Of a DNA stretch of 64,000 bases, positions 47,580 to 58,610 are shown in pieces. The notes beneath the pieces were generated by a model. That model did not search any database, was not told the DNA's origin, and worked only from the letters and a program-made list of their open reading frames with translations. Each line of letters opens with the position of its first letter. The stretch's first letter is position 1. A program made the position numbers and the translations under genes. This DNA is from Hyparrhenia diplandra (taxonomy: Eukaryota > Streptophyta > Magnoliopsida > Poales > Poaceae): the NCBI GenBank assembly GCA_015847255.1, contig JADLZK010009033.1, positions 140,474-204,473 on the forward strand. The letters run 5' to 3'.

Positions 47580-47589
47580 AAGGGGGAGA
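47580..47589 (+). other. Polypurine tract of the LTR element
   Basis: AAGGGGGAGA immediately precedes the 3' LTR (one T between) and fits the plus-strand primer. Confidence 0.75.
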
Positions 47590-47590
47590 T

Positions 47591-49997
47591 TGCGAACACA
47601 TGGTTGATTTAGGTCACATGTGTTTAGTTTTGTGATTGAGTGATTGATTGATCAACACTTTACTTCTATTTTTGTTTATCTTTTTTATGCTTGGCTATGT
47701 TCACCAAGCACACGTGGAGTGTGTCGAAGGCGTATTCTTGGTTCGTGTTATGCGGGTGTGGAGCTCGAAGATGGTAGTGACGGCGAGGTGAAGGGGCCAA
47801 GGAGGGGCGTCTTTGGGCCGACGGACCGCGGAGGTGAAGGACGGACGTGAGGCTTGGACCGAGGGGACGGATCGCCGGGTGGCTAGCCATGGTGGGACGA
47901 CACGGGACATCGGCGAATGCAAGAGGGCGTGGCGGGACCGTGTCGATCGGGTCAAGACGGCGAGCGTGCGGCGCAGCGGGGAGCTCGGATGACTTGGCGA
48001 TTTCGAGGCGGTCAAGGCGGCGATGACACGTGTCGAGGAGGTTTGGTGGTTTGTCCTCAAAACCATCGGTGCGGGTTTCGTGGTTTGGGCCTCAAAACCA
48101 CGGGGAGCGGGTTTGGTGGTTTGGGCCTCAAAACCATCGGCGGGTTTCACGGGTTTGGGCCTCAAAACCGGGGCGAATGTTCCGGTGGGCCGGAAGGGCG
48201 GCGCGTGGCGGCATCCGGGAGATTGCGTGGAGCAAGGCTGAAAGATGAAGAGGCGGCGGTCGTCGGATCAAATTATTCGAGTCGGACTAAATTAGCCTTA
48301 GGGTTAGCAGTTCGGCTCACATGTATCTAGGGGTAGTTTGGGAAAGAGGATTTCAGACTACATGTGGAGGATGACACCCTCCTCCCCTCTTTGGCTCTTT
48401 CATTTACGTTTTCCCCCTTCTAGCTAGGGTTCTTGGAGAGAGGTCCACGGGTGATGTAGCTGAAATTGGAGATTGTGAACTGTGATTTTTTGTGTGGGGA
48501 AGGGCTGCCCCTAACCAGCCTGTGCCATGGTGGCGTTTTAGTTACGGCAGATGTGTTCAGCTCTGTGTTTTTCGTTCATGGTGTACAGCAGCTGTTCTTA
48601 TTTTCGTGCATATTTTCGATCTGCTTTTCCCGGAGTTTGAGTTCATCTCAGGTGATGATCTTTTGGAATCGTGTTCGTAGCTAGTTCAATTTCACCTGTG
48701 CAAAATCTCAGATCGCCTTTTTTGATTTGGTCCACTTTTCGTTGGAATTTTGGAGCGCACGTTTCTTTTCTGTTCGTCGGAAGCGGGAGGCAAGTGCTCA
48801 GCTTTTCTCTGCGCGTGGGGCATCAGGCTTCTTTGAAGCTACCAGAATTAACTCTGGTCTCCACCGACGGACAAGGTTGATTTCAGCAGCCACAGGTGCC
48901 GAGCGCCCCTCTTGGTTTTGGTGTGCGTGCGGAGTTCAGCGTCGTCCTGTTCGTTCGGTCTCCGTCGAGCAGCTTCTCGTCAGTAGCAATCATATTCAAG
49001 CAGCTTGCGAGCTTTCCTTCAGCTATTGGTGTGCAGGTGCTCGACCGTGGGATATCGTGGTTGCTGCTCTCCAGCGATGAGTGCCTCAAGCAGTCAGCAG
49101 CAGCTGTTCGTCAAGGTGCAGCACGTTCGCTGCTTCTCTGCAGTTTATTCGAAGATGCACAGCAGGTCTCAACTTCGATGACTGCAAGGTAAAGCAAGTC
49201 AGGTAGCTTCATTCTCTAGTATCCAAATTGGTATTTTCAGCATTAGATTTCGAGCAGCAGCAGCTTGTCCTCGATGCTTGAGCTATGACTTGTTTTATTT
49301 AGCTTGGAGTACTCGGTTTGCATAGGAGCAGTTTCGTTGTTTGGGAAGTAAATCAATTCAAGTTCAGTACTTCAGTCTATTATCTTGCTTACATGAATTA
49401 CTACTCCTATCAATCATGAGCTAATCATTGGAGCTTTATTTTATCTCATTTGTTTAGAGTAGCATTAACGCTTTGTACATTCCTGCTAGCTATATTGTGC
49501 ATGTGCTTCGTTTCTGCAGGTACAGAGCTCATTGTTTTGAGAGCATTTTCAGCTTGCATGTTTTGTCTGTAGTTTTCACATCCGAACTTCGATTTGAGAT
49601 CCGATTTTTGCGATGACATTCTATTGATCCGAGGAATTCTTCTAAGTACTCTCGCCATAAGTTGGCGTTGGTATTTTAGTTTCGAGAACTCACTTCTTTT
49701 CTATAGAAGTCGAGTGACTCTTTTTTCAGTCCTCCGGTTCGATCTTTGCTCTCGTCGGTCTTGTGCGATAGTTTAAGGTGTCCCGCTGTGTCCCTACGGA
49801 ACATCCACCCAATCATTTGGGTCGTGGACATCTCAGTGCTCTCTTTGCTTGTGACACCTTGCTACCAGTTAGCACGCGTGTTATTCGGACCTTGTGTGAG
49901 TTTGCTTTTGGGATCGGGTGTTGAGCCGATGACCCGAAATTGAAAAGGAAAAATCGAGGCTCCCATTCACCCCCCTGGTCGCCGTTTAGGTCCTTCA
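47591..49997 (+). repeat. 3' LTR (2,407 bp)
   Basis: Begins TGCGAACAC and ends TCCTTCA. It is nearly identical to the 5' LTR, with scattered one-base indels and substitutions, so the insertion is recent in comparison with the decayed Ty3 copies to its right. Confidence 0.92.
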
Positions 49998-50002
49998 GGG
50001 TG

Positions 50003-50094
50003 CCAACAGCAGCAAGACGCGTGTTGTAGGCAATGAGATGAAGGTACATGTACATATCAATGGAAATGGAAACATACCGCAAGAGAGTCTCTAG
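50003..50094 (+). pseudogene. MSP-linked gene, 3' end after the retrotransposon
   Basis: With the LTR element and one GGGTG removed, the frame at 35874 (GGT) runs on as ANSSKTRVVGNEM and reaches a TAG at 50092-50094. This continuity shows the retrotransposon landed in the last coding exon. Confidence 0.7.
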
Positions 50095-50503
50095 GGTGAC
50101 GCAGAACCAAGGATCTCAGTTTTGCTTCACACTAGAGACTCTCTTTCCGGTAGACACTAGCATGATGAGGCCAAATTTTTGTTAGTAGTTCCAATGAAAT
50201 TTAAAAACATACTTATGCAGTTGTTCTACTTCGATATGACAGAAATCCAATAACTGATTTCTACCTGCAGATAGTAGGCACCCTCAGGACTAGCGACCTA
50301 CCGGACGCCCAGCTGCTTGAGCCCCCCTTTTCCAGCACACAAAGTGAAGCGTAATAATTTGCTTTAATAAATTCCATGTTTGTATTATTTCTGCTAATCT
50401 TTGGAGAGGTGTACTGGAGCAGTAATATATGTTTTCTTTTCTCTGATTTTGAAAGTGAGTTTTTTGACTTACAAATTATATTACAATGCATGACAGGGAA
50501 ACA
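50095..50503 (+). other. Upstream region of kinase B
   Basis: A candidate untranslated exon follows CTGCAG near 50270 and an acceptor ATGACAG lies at 50496, eight bases before the kinase B ATG. No separate gene is seen. Confidence 0.4.
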
Positions 50504-53039
50504 ATGGAACAAAAGTTCCTTGAGAGTATACTTGATGGAAGAAAGGAGCCATGTAATCTAACGTTGACACTCTTAAAGCATAGTATCACAAAAAATTTCT
50601 CTTGTGAGTATAAAATTGGTCATGGTGGATGTGGAGAAGTTTACAAGGTAAAATACATTGTATAATGCACCGCCCATTAAGTTTTATCACATATAAAAGA
50701 CCTGAACTTTATCTAGCTAGTGCTCATGGTCATGCTCACAAAACAATTCAACAGGGCATCCTGGCAAATGGGATTGTTGCTGTGAAGAGGCTTTTCACAA
50801 ACTGTACAATTGAAGACAAGATGTTTCATCAGGAAGTGGGAAGCTTGATGATGGCTAAGCACCAAAACATAGTAAGGTTTCTTGGTTATTGTTCGAATAC
50901 ACAAGGAAACTTTGTTCTGGCTGAGGCACGAGAAAGGTTTGTTATGGCTGAGGCACGAGAAAGGTTACTCTGTTTTGAGTATATAAGCAATGGAAACCTT
51001 GAGAAACATCTTACTGGTATGACAAGACTTCTTGATGTCTAGAGTAAACACTACAGCTGAATTCTATATATCATCATCTTCCCCTGTTTTTACTTCTATA
51101 ACTTTTATGTCACTACCGATTACTTATATGAGAGACTGAGCAAATAAGCTGATTTTGCATACATAGGTAACTATATTGGGACTTGAAATATCTTAGTTTT
51201 TCTTTTACTCACAGATGAACTGAGGGGACTTGAATGGCATACACGCTATCAAATAATTAAGGGAATTTGTGAGGGTTTGAATCATCTCCACAAGGAGAAA
51301 GGTATTATTCATATGGACCTCAAACCTGGAAACATACTAATAGATGATCATATGGTGCCGAAGATTGCAGATTTTGGTCTATCAAGGTTTAATGATATAT
51401 CACAAACTTTGAGTGAATCACGTCTTGTTTCAAGGTGAATAATACATTGTATCTCTTATCATCTTATACCCTCTTACGTTTTTCTTTTTATGTTTGTTAT
51501 AGTGCATTAAACTCTTACTTTTCATGCAGAGGTTATTGTGCTCCAGAATACATTGAGGATGGAAAAATATCACACAAGGCAGACATATATAGTTTGGGAA
51601 AAATTATCAATGAAATGGTAACAGGATGTAAGAAGGAGCCCAACATTATTACTGTAAAGAGTTGTTCTTCACACCAAATAGCCCCTTCTATAATTATATC
51701 TATAAGAATAATCTGTTGTGTGCAGCAATATTTAGATTGGGAGTGCAGAAGCTATCAGACTGATGTATGCTTCTGTGGCCTGCATGGTTTTGTTAGTGTA
51801 AAATTAGTACAAAGTTATAAAACTGTTTGTCGAGAGATACGAGAGGGCCGAGAGTCCAAGGATATGCCTTGATCTATAATAAGGTTGGCGGAACATCGTG
51901 TTATTTGTGCCCATCCTTTGGATTGAAGAGAAACTAACAGAGGATAATTTGGGAACTGATCTATAGCCTATAGCTAGGTATTCTGCTCGTAGCCGATCTT
52001 AATTCTTATATATGTTTAAGAAACTGATATGTTACAAACACATAAAACATATATAGGTTTCTGAAAAATGAGAAAAATGACTAAATCCTTTATTGGTCGC
52101 ACCGGTGCTGCTTGTTTATCTCCTGGGATAGGCGCACCCTAACTAGCTAGGTATGTAACAGTGTTGAAACTAAATTAAATGGCAGGTCCTCAGAAGGTGG
52201 CGTCACAGGTGGAATAAACTTCCAAGTCATACACTACTCTGGTACCACCAAGTGTCCAAATGTCTTGAGTTGGCGCTACGCTGCATTCAAAAAGACACAA
52301 ATAGAAGACCTTCCATATGCGAGATAATCCATGACCTCAACAAAATAGATAATAATTATGAGCAAATTGAAAAGGCCACTGAATCTACATTTGTTGCACA
52401 GGTACAAGCCTCTATGCTTCCATGGTAATTATACAACCTGTTTTGATGTATGTTGCCTGACTACTTTTTATTTATTGCAGCTCATAAGCCATTGCTTGAG
52501 GGGCATGCTTGGGGTCGATCCTCTGAAATCCATTTTCCATTAACACCTGGAAAGAAGTTACCGAGCTGTTCAATCAAGCTGGCCAATAATACCGATGATT
52601 ACATTGGATTCATGGTTTCATCAACAAGCCTACTCTCTTACAGCATACAGCCAAAGAAAGGCATTATTCGACCACATGACAATCGTGATGTCACCTTAAC
52701 ATTGCAGCAAGCACATACGAGAAGGCAGTGCTACATAATCACTGCAGGGATGAGTTCTGTGTTCAGAGCATCAGAATACATGAGAGTCTTTCGACTATGA
52801 ATGTTACTGAAGACATGTTCCGTGTGGAGGGTAGTAACGAGGTTGATGAGGTTAGTTTAACTGTTGTTTTTGACACACCACCCACACATGAGGAGTCTTT
52901 AAGATCTGTCCGTTGCTCCTCGACAACTTTTGGGCCAAAAATAGTACAATTATCAAGAGCAAGGGTACCATTTTTTGACTGCTGGAATCACATCAAGAAC
53001 AAGATTGTGACAATAAAGTATGTGACTATTACATACTAG
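50504..53039 (+). CDS. Receptor-like cytoplasmic kinase B with C-terminal MSP domain
   Basis: Ser/Thr kinase joined to an MSP (VAP-like) domain. Exons: 50504-50647, 50755-51016, 51215-51434, 51530-51653, 52186-52401 and 52481-53039, all with GT-AG borders. It starts MEQKFLESILDG. Kinase motifs are kept: glycine loop GHGGCGEVYK, Lys in VAVKRL, HMDLKPGN with the catalytic Asp, ADFGLS, and CAPEY. The MSP domain begins EIHFPLTPGKK and includes NNTDDYIGF and EDMFRVEG. There is no signal peptide or transmembrane segment. Three oddities: a 27-bp in-frame duplication in exon 2 (50911-50964), a phase mismatch between exons 5 and 6, and a 14-bp frameshifting insertion at 52732-52745. It is a tandem relative of kinase A. 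The kinase looks active; the MSP part may be broken. Confidence 0.83.
50911..50964 (+). repeat. 27-bp tandem duplication in kinase B
   Basis: Two adjacent 27-bp units (50911-50937 and 50938-50964) differ at one base and encode FVLAEARER and FVMAEARER. The duplication lies in the loop before the hinge strand LLCFEY. Confidence 0.95.
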
Positions 53040-53525
53040 AGAGGAAGTGCTCATACTTTTTGTGCGCTTGCATGATGGCCTACAATATGTGTGCTTGTGC
53101 TAGCAATGTTGATTATTATGTTGGAATCATCGTGTCTTTTTTATATATGCCTTAAGTAATTTGAATGCTATATGTATAATATAGAACTTTTATGGTAAGT
53201 ATTGGTCCAAAATTTAAGAGAGTTATTGAAATGTGTGTGCACCTTCAAAAGAGAGAGAGATAGTATGATATTGTGTCCGATCCATTCTATGGGAGACACA
53301 GAGGATCCATAAAAGAACTCTAAACATTTAGTATCAAACAATTAATATACCGAATATTGTATTTTTTATTAAAACTTGTTTGGATAAATCATTCCCTTGT
53401 AGGGATTCTATGGAACTCGGATAGATAATAAGAGGGGCATATTTACGTTTTATATGTTGTAGATTTCATCTTATCTTATTTGCAACAGACTCTTCACATT
53501 AACTTTCGATCTTTAGCCAGCACCA
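53040..53525. other. 3' flank of kinase B
   Basis: AT-rich intergenic sequence. No ORF or transposon border is convincing. Confidence 0.4.
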
Positions 53526-53844
53526 TGTCACAATATAGAGTTTAGGGCAGAATTAGCAAGGAATTGGGGAAGAATAGCATGAACAGCAATGGGGCAGTTG
53601 AGACGAATGTTTATTCAGAGAAAACGTTACGCAATTCAATTGTTTGATGCCTTCACCAATACATTTATAAAGGAGTTACATACTCTCCCCACTCGGACCG
53701 ACTCAACACTATGGCCCATCCATGTACAATCTCATCAATCAAAGCCCAACAAGATCCACCAATATATCAGCCACTGGATTGCCTGACTTCTCCATTGTCG
53801 GACGAGCTACAATCACTGCCTTCCTTAATTCCTTAATTCTAACA
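53526..53844 (-). repeat. 3' LTR of a decayed Ty3 element
   Basis: On the minus strand it runs from TGTTAGAATTAAGG to TATTGTGACA (319 bp), with matching TGTYA...TRACA termini. A purine-rich GACGGGGCAA precedes it. No matching 5' LTR is in the window. Confidence 0.65.
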
Positions 53845-56540
53845 TTGCCCCGTCCATGAGAGCCAGCTTGCCCCCAAGCTGGACAATCTGGGAACCGGTC
53901 AACGAAGATCTTCGGCTTCCTCCCATTTCACCATAATCTGTGCAACCGTTGATGCCGCTTTCTTGCACATGCGAGAGTCTAGTAATTGGGCCATTGGGTC
54001 ATCAGGGACTTGAGAAATATCATCTTCCACTCCCACAGATGGTGGCACATGGCGCTTTCAGTTGAGACACATGCTAGGTGAATCGACACTGGAGGGAGTT
54101 CCAATTTGTATGATACAGCGCCGATACGTGCTAAGATTGGAAAGCGCCCATATATAGTACCTGAAACTCAGCTTCTGATTGGATCTTGGCGCCACTGAGC
54201 TTTAATTAAATACTCCCTCCGTATTGGTAAAGGAAGTCATTTTGGACAAGGTTTGGGTCAAACATTGGGAATATAAACCATCAATAACTTTTAAATTGTT
54301 GAATTTGTAAATGTGAAAAATATATGACTAGATTTGTCTTAAAAAGTAGTTTCATAAAAGTATACATATATCACATTTCCATAAATATTTTTATAATAAC
54401 AAGAGGTCAAAGTTGTGTTTTTAAGACCGTGTCGCTGTCCTAAACGACTTCTTTTACCAAGACGGAGGTTGCAGTTTTAGATAAACCAAATAACTCACAT
54501 GAAATTCACGCCGAGTGATCCATGTCTGCATATGACTTCATTTTTTGTGTTGTGGTCATTGCAAATGATGTTGAATGACATCAGATAGGTGCCTTTCCAA
54601 TAACCATTGCTCTAGATGAGGACCGGTGCAGTTTGCAACTCAATAGATAGACCAAACAGTCCAGGAAAATACCCATAGAGAGCTTCAAAGGGGAATCACC
54701 TCTGCTATTGTTAGCCATTTATTCCATTGCCTAGGGCAAGCATTCATAGCACACCCACCCCTCCAAACACTGATTCAATTCAAACACTCGGATTATCCAT
54801 CTGTTTGGGGATGATAAGAGGAACTCATCATTAATTGAGTGTCAAACAACCTGAAGAACTCTCTCCAAATAGCACATGTAAAAAAAATATCCCTATCATA
54901 GACAATTCCATCCGGCAATTCATGTAACTTGTAAATAGAATAAATATAAGCATGTGCCACAGTTGGGGCTAAATATGGATGACCCAAGGGCATAAAATGC
55001 CCATATTTTGGGAACTTGTCAATGACTACCATGATAGTATCAAATTTCAAGGATTTTGGGAGACCTTCTATGAAATCCATACACACTATCTCGCCAAGCC
55101 CGAGTAGGAACAGTAAAGTGGCCGGAGGAGTCGGGGAGACTTGACATACTCCACTTTTTGCCTATTGACAAATTGTATATTCTTGCACAAATTTAGCTAT
55201 TGTATCTTTCATACACGGCCAAAAGAATAAGCTGCTCGATTCTATAGTAGGTTGCCTAAAACCCAAAGTGCCCCCTACTCCAGAGCAGTGAATGGCTTGC
55301 AACACATGTTGTTGTGCTAGAGCATTGGACCCCAACCAAATTCTTACATGATGTTTGATTGTTTGATTACTCCATTAGTAAATAAAAATCCCCAAGAGGG
55401 ACTGTTCTACAGTTGCATTGCCCGAGGGTCGTCACAATAACCCAATTTCACCTTTGTTATCCAATCAACATTGCAAAATGATACAACCATGATAGTGTTA
55501 GAAGGATTACAACGAGAAAGAGCATCGGCTACCCGATTCGAGAGGCCCTTGCTTGTATTGATTTGTAAACTAAATATCCATCAACTTCAACAAAAGCTTA
55601 TGTTGGATTTTTTATGTAATTATTTGCACAAAGGACATGTAAGAGACCTTTCTGGTCTATTCTTACTATGAAAGGAACATGTTGCAAATATGCTCTCCAC
55701 TTATCCATTGCTAGAATAATGGCCATGCAGTCCTTCTCATAGCTTGTCACAAACAACTTTTTCTCAAATAAGCCACTAGATGAGCATCTTGTAATAACAC
55801 AGCTCCAAATTCCACATCATCACTTGCATATGTTTCCAATACAAAAGGTTTATAGAAGTCATGGATTACCAAAACAGGAGGTTTGATATAGAGGATTCTT
55901 TAGTTGCCTGAAGGATTCATGAGCCTTGGATGTCCATATAAATGGTACTCACTTCTTCAATAGCTCTATCAATTGCTTTCTGATAAGCCCATAATGCTTA
56001 ATAAATTTTCTGTAATACCTAATGAGTCCAAGGAATCCCCTTAACACTCTTAAGCATTAGCATTCTTGGGAACATGCCATTATGCAATTGCTAAGAACGT
56101 TCCTTTTTAGTAGCCACTCAAATGGCGTAAAATACAATAGCCTAGATATTCAATTTCCTTGTGAGCAAAAGAACATTTGGACAATTTGATGAACAACAGA
56201 TGTTTCCTTAGGATTCAAAGACCTATTTCAATAAAGTCACATGCTCTTCTAATGTTGTTGAATAAATGAGAATATCATCCATGAATACCAGGACACCATT
56301 CCTTAATAGTGAAGCAAAAATGAGGTTCATCACACTTTAGAATGTCGCTGGAGCATTAGTGAGTCCAAAGGCCATTACCAGAATCTCATAGAGACCATTG
56401 TGAGTTTTAAATGCTGTCTTAGGAGTATCATTAGGGTGAATGCAAATCTAGTGATACCCTACTCTAAAAAGTCCAATTTAGAAAACCATTGTGCACCCGC
56501 TAATTCATCAATGAGTTATCTACAATGGGCATAGGAGAGG
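53845..56540 (-). pseudogene. Decayed Ty3 pol (integrase and reverse transcriptase remnants)
   Basis: The integrase core survives as an open frame at 54793-55086, with MDFIEGLPKS, VVIDKFPKYGHF, VYDRDIFF and SSSYHPQTDG. Sequence at about 55680-56500 is collinear with RNase H and reverse transcriptase of the intact element at 58250-64000 but is full of stops. The 5' part with gag is missing. It was later hit by a Stowaway MITE. Confidence 0.75.
54211..54468. mobile_element. Stowaway (Tc1/mariner) MITE
   Basis: The left end TA-CTCCCTCCGTATTGGTAAA and the right end TTTACCAAGACGGAGG are inverted repeats of the Stowaway type. The last few bases and the right TA appear lost. It lies inside the decayed Ty3 element. 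Confidence 0.85.
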
Positions 56541-56845
56541 TCCCTGGTTAAGTTGGTGCTCGATGAGGACGTCGACTCCTTGAGGGGGGTGTATGTGACG
56601 CCCGACTCAATTTGGATGTGGCCCATGAGTGGTCCATGAGTGCTGAGTGCACATGTTTAGTACCACCTTGGTAGTTTAGCAAGGGTGGAGCCAACTTATA
56701 AGCCTTTGCCTTCCGGCCATAGCACCTTCGGGTTAACCCTTTTTACATGAAGCGAGGACGAAAGTGTAAGCAGAGTGCTATGTGTATGTGTGCATGCCCT
56801 CGGAAGGGTTTGTGCAAGGCGGCTTTTGGATGGTGGGGTGTTACA
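56541..56845 (+). mobile_element. Tail of another LTR element: purine tract and 252-bp LTR
   Basis: TCCTTGAGGGGGGTGTA precedes an LTR-like sequence from TGTGACGCCC (56594) to GGTGTTACA (56845). Purine tract plus LTR in this order marks the 3' end of a plus-strand LTR retrotransposon; the short piece to its left (56541-56593) is the end of its interior. The rest of the element is absent. Confidence 0.6.
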
Positions 56846-57579
56846 CTCATGTTCAAACCGCCCTATGAACAAAACACATCATACCCCATTATTAATCAAC
56901 TCTGAAATACTAAGCCGATAGATTTCGATATTCATGTGTCACTATATTTAACTCGCTGTGAACAGACATGACCTCCTACCATAAGACAAATAATATCATT
57001 AAATCACTAAATACTAAAATAAATCTAGAAAATAAGAGAAAATACATCAATGTCTATGTCGGGTGGTTAAATTTCTAAAAAAAAAAATAAACTAAACAGA
57101 TGAGCTACATTCGATTAATCTTTTAGCTGGCCCTTCCATGTGTATAATTTCTGGCTCCGCCTCATGGTGATAAATCAAATAAAATATTAAGCACTGAAAA
57201 GAAAACCGAGTACCATATATTCATTAAATAAACTACATCGATCGACCGAATTTGTCGTGACATGGGACTTGCATTTTCAACAAATACTAAACGAGCGACA
57301 ATTGGACAAATTAAAGTCTTCGCCTGGCGGTCGTCGCGCGTCGAGCCACCGTGTGCCTGACCATACTCTTGCAGCTAATTCTCTTCAGATTTTTGCTGCT
57401 GTGTGGCTCCGTTCGCTTTGAATTCGACAATACATTGCTAGTCGACGACTGTCCTTGTCGCGATAATAACATTGCTAGGCGGCATATACATACAAAAAGA
57501 AGAAGCAATAACGTAGAAGATGCATTAATTTATTAATGACCAGAAGAAAAAATAGATTTCGGTTGTCGTTTAGCAGAGA
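56846..57579. other. Intergenic, nothing assigned
   Basis: About 730 bp of AT-rich sequence with one GC-richer patch (57310-57440). Overlapping short frames exist on both strands with no recognisable motif. Confidence 0.4.
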
Positions 57580-57704
57580 ACCCGTGTTGCTAGTTTTTTT
57601 TTTTTGATTTGGTCTTTTTATATATAGGTATGCCGTGTAGGACCCGTGCTGCTAGTCTTTTTTCATTTGATTCTATAGGTAATAGGTATGCCGTGTTGCA
57701 GGAA
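57580..57704 (+). repeat. Imperfect tandem duplication upstream of the DC1 gene
   Basis: About 60 bp starting ACCCGTGTTGCTAG and ending AGGTATGCCGTGTAGG is followed by a second, diverged copy (ACCCGTGCTGCTAG ... AGGTATGCCGTGTTGC). The first copy contains TTTTTATATATAGG, a candidate TATA box. Confidence 0.65.
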
Positions 57705-57815
57705 GCCAGTGACGTGATCGGTGATGTTTTTTTTTTCATATATTGCCAAGTAAGCGTCCATTGGACAGCTATATCTAATCTATCCGAGAGAGCAAGCAAG
57801 GCAGCAACCAACATC

Positions 57816-58249
57816 ATGGCCGCCATACCGGCAGCCCACTTCTTGCATCCCAAACACGAGCTCAAGCTGAAGGAGTACCACCTGTCACGCGAGTGTGACC
57901 TGTGCCGGAGAAGCTCACCGGCAGCGGCTACAGCTGCCACCACTTCCTCTGCGACTTCAACCTGCACGAGGAGTGTGCCAGGTACCCGGAGACCCTGCAC
58001 TCCTTCTTCGCGCACCCGTGGCACGACCCTCACCCTCGCCCGCACGGACGGCCGACGCGGCTGCGACCTGTGCCGCGAGGAAGTCCCCGACGGCGTGTTC
58101 CTGTACCGCTGCGCGCCGTGCGGGTTCGACCTGCACCCGCGGTGCTCGCGCCTGCCGCAGACGGTGCGCAGCGAGCTTGTCCACCCGTACCACGGCCTGA
58201 GCCTCACCGCCATGCCCAGTGCGGGAGCACCGTGCGCGGCGTGCAGCAA
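57816..58249 (+). pseudogene. DC1 (C1-like) domain protein, cut by a retrotransposon
   Basis: DC1 proteins of plants bind zinc through Cys/His clusters and are often linked to stress signalling. The ATG at 57816 starts MAAIPAAHFLHPKHEL. Two DC1 units are visible across three frames: HPKHELKLKEYHLSRECDLC with GYSCHHFLCDFNLHEEC, then CDLCREEVPDGVFLYRC with CGFDLHPRCSRL, and a third begins with HPYHGLSL. The frame changes at 57906-57909 and 58026-58028; adding one base to CC/GG and removing one C from CCC makes a single frame. The Reina-like element then interrupts the third unit at 58250. The rest of the gene would lie beyond the window. Confidence 0.75.
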
Positions 58250-58610
58250 TGTTACCGTCCTACTGAGGAACGGGGATAAACGAACTAGTAACTGGAAGAT
58301 CGCCACTCCGACCACCGTCGAGAGCGCGCCGCCGCCGGCCACGAGGCACGGTCAGGTTCAGATACAAGTTCGAGTTCAAGTTCTCTCTCTTCTCTTCCAA
58401 GCAATACATAGAGCAACAGCTCTCACCCGTTACATGGGCTTAGCGAATGGAAATGATAAGCAGGCCGAATCTCACTTAGAAGCCCAATCAGGTCCAGTAA
58501 CGCGTGGATTTGCCGTCCGGGCTCGCGTGCTCTTCCTGACGTCGCCCCCCTGTGCATCATCAGCCGCAACGGCATGACGGGGTACAGTCACCGTAGCCTG
58601 GTGGGTGACA
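58250..58610 (-). repeat. 3' LTR of the Reina-like element
   Basis: 361 bp, inserted in the DC1 coding sequence. The pol frame runs about 139 bp into it. Confidence 0.9.

Larger units (their letters stand above)
35873..50002 (+). mobile_element. Complete gag-only LTR retrotransposon, copia-like, GGGTG duplication
   Basis: The element is 35878-49997, flanked by GGGTG at 35873-35877 and 49998-50002. LTRs are 35878-43102 (split by a hAT insertion) and 47591-49997; without the hAT they are about 2,410 and 2,407 bp and nearly identical, beginning TGCGAACACATGG and ending TCCTTCA. A tRNA-Met-type primer site follows the 5' LTR and a purine tract precedes the 3' LTR. The 4.5-kb interior encodes gag only; no protease, integrase or reverse transcriptase is visible. 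It must rely on a partner element (inference). It interrupts the last exon of the MSP-linked gene. Confidence 0.92.

Noticed and set aside
57590..58342. 250-codon minus-strand frame
   Set aside because: It is the antisense of the DC1 exons and the LTR; the Cys/His pattern is on the plus strand.
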